From CAYSTL01 sp964516805 (GTDB lineage: Archaea > Thermoplasmatota > Thermoplasmata > Halarchaeoplasmatales > Halarchaeoplasmataceae): DNA of 5,257 nt. The notes beneath the pieces were generated by a model. It was given only the letters and a program-made list of their open reading frames with translations, did no database searches and was not told the DNA's origin. A program made the position numbers and the translations under genes. Below are positions 5,125 through 5,257 of this stretch, piece by piece. Within the stretch, counting starts at the first letter, position 1. Each line of letters opens with the position of its first letter. The stretch is from assembly GCA_964516805.1 (NCBI GenBank), contig CAZEXI010000090.1, positions 1 to 5,257 on the forward strand, given 5' to 3'.

Positions 5125-5172
5125 GCTGAGTAAGATAAGTAAAGTTTTAATAATGACTCTTCTTTACTCAGC
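5125..5172. repeat. 9-bp inverted repeat upstream of tRNA-Thr
   Basis: GCTGAGTAA (5125-5133) and TTACTCAGC (5164-5172) pair perfectly across a 30-nt loop. Inside, GTAAAG (5139-5144) can pair with CTTTAC (5162-5167), which overlaps the outer right arm, so the two hairpins would be mutually exclusive in RNA. The repeat encloses the best tRNA TATA candidate. Confidence 0.5.
5145..5154 (+). promoter_or_regulatory. Likely TATA box of tRNA-Thr
   Basis: TTTTAATAAT would start RNA near 5175, about 11 nt before the mature tRNA. A second element, TTTTATA at 5097-5103, would start RNA near 5126, at the left arm of the inverted repeat. Confidence 0.4.
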
Positions 5173-5185
5173 CCAGTTTCAAGAT

Positions 5186-5257
5186 GCCATCGTAGCTTAG
5201 TCCGGCAGAGCGGCTGACTTGTAATCAGCAGGTCGAGGGTTCAAATCCCTCCGATGG
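5186..5257 (+). tRNA. tRNA-Thr (anticodon TGT), 3' end cut by window edge
   Basis: The cloverleaf is complete except for the last bases. The acceptor 5' strand GCCATCG (5186-5192) pairs with CGATGG at 5252-5257, the final pairing base lying just outside. The D stem GCTT/GAGC carries one T-G pair. The anticodon stem GCTGA/TCAGC encloses loop CTTGTAA, with anticodon TGT at 5220-5222 decoding ACA. The variable loop has five bases, and the T arm GAGGG/CCCTC has loop TTCAAAT. No intron is seen. The discriminator base and any CCA are beyond the edge. Confidence 0.96.

Noticed and set aside
5186..5257. tRNA-Thr as an attachment site for an integrated element
   Set aside because: No integrase gene and no repeat of the tRNA 3' end is visible in this window, and the tRNA end itself is cut off.
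1..5257. CRISPR array, insertion sequence or defence system
   Set aside because: I found no regularly spaced repeats, no transposase or nuclease genes and no terminal repeats; the genes are biosynthetic and regulatory.

Overview
The window looks like ordinary chromosome from an AT-rich euryarchaeon, possibly a methanogen or a relative. Four signs support this. Upstream elements resemble TATA boxes rather than bacterial -35/-10 pairs. Strong Shine-Dalgarno sites match the archaeal anti-SD (AAAGGTGAT before asd, GGAGGTT before cysK). There is a stand-alone HTH plus two-CBS regulator and an HTH plus ACT 'regulator of amino acid metabolism', both protein types typical of methanogens and related Euryarchaeota. 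The aspartate-semialdehyde dehydrogenase is of the archaeal/fungal type. The species cannot be named from the sequence alone.

Layout from left to right. Positions 1-1705 (minus strand) hold an aspartate-pathway pair: aspartate kinase followed, with a 4-nt ATGA overlap, by aspartate-semialdehyde dehydrogenase, which runs off the left edge. A 250-bp intergenic region (1706-1955) separates this pair from the divergent HTH-CBS gene (1956-2486, plus strand). That region carries a perfect 9-bp inverted repeat over the likely TATA box of the regulator gene. The regulator converges, with only 4 nt between stop codons, on a minus-strand cysteine operon (4356 down to 2491): an unrecognised 70-residue basic protein, serine O-acetyltransferase (cysE) and cysteine synthase (cysK), each overlapping the next. 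Further right, also on the minus strand, is the 165-residue HTH-ACT protein (4998-4501). A tRNA-Thr(TGT) gene on the plus strand is cut one base short of its acceptor stem by the right edge.

Functionally this is an amino-acid biosynthesis neighbourhood. LysC and Asd convert aspartate to aspartate semialdehyde, the precursor of Lys, Thr and Met. CysE and CysK make cysteine from serine, acetyl-CoA and sulfide through O-acetylserine. The two small regulators, with CBS or ACT ligand domains next to DNA-binding-like domains, are plausible sensors for such pathways, but no target can be proved from sequence.

I do not see a new defence, mobile or RNA-based system. The points worth a second look are local: the confused start of aspartate kinase (hairpin, strong SD-like run and out-of-frame mini-ORF), the CysE C-terminal isoleucine encoded in the overlap with cysK, the cysteine-rich N-terminus of CysE, the unrecognised small protein leading the cysteine operon, and the inverted repeat at the HTH-CBS promoter.
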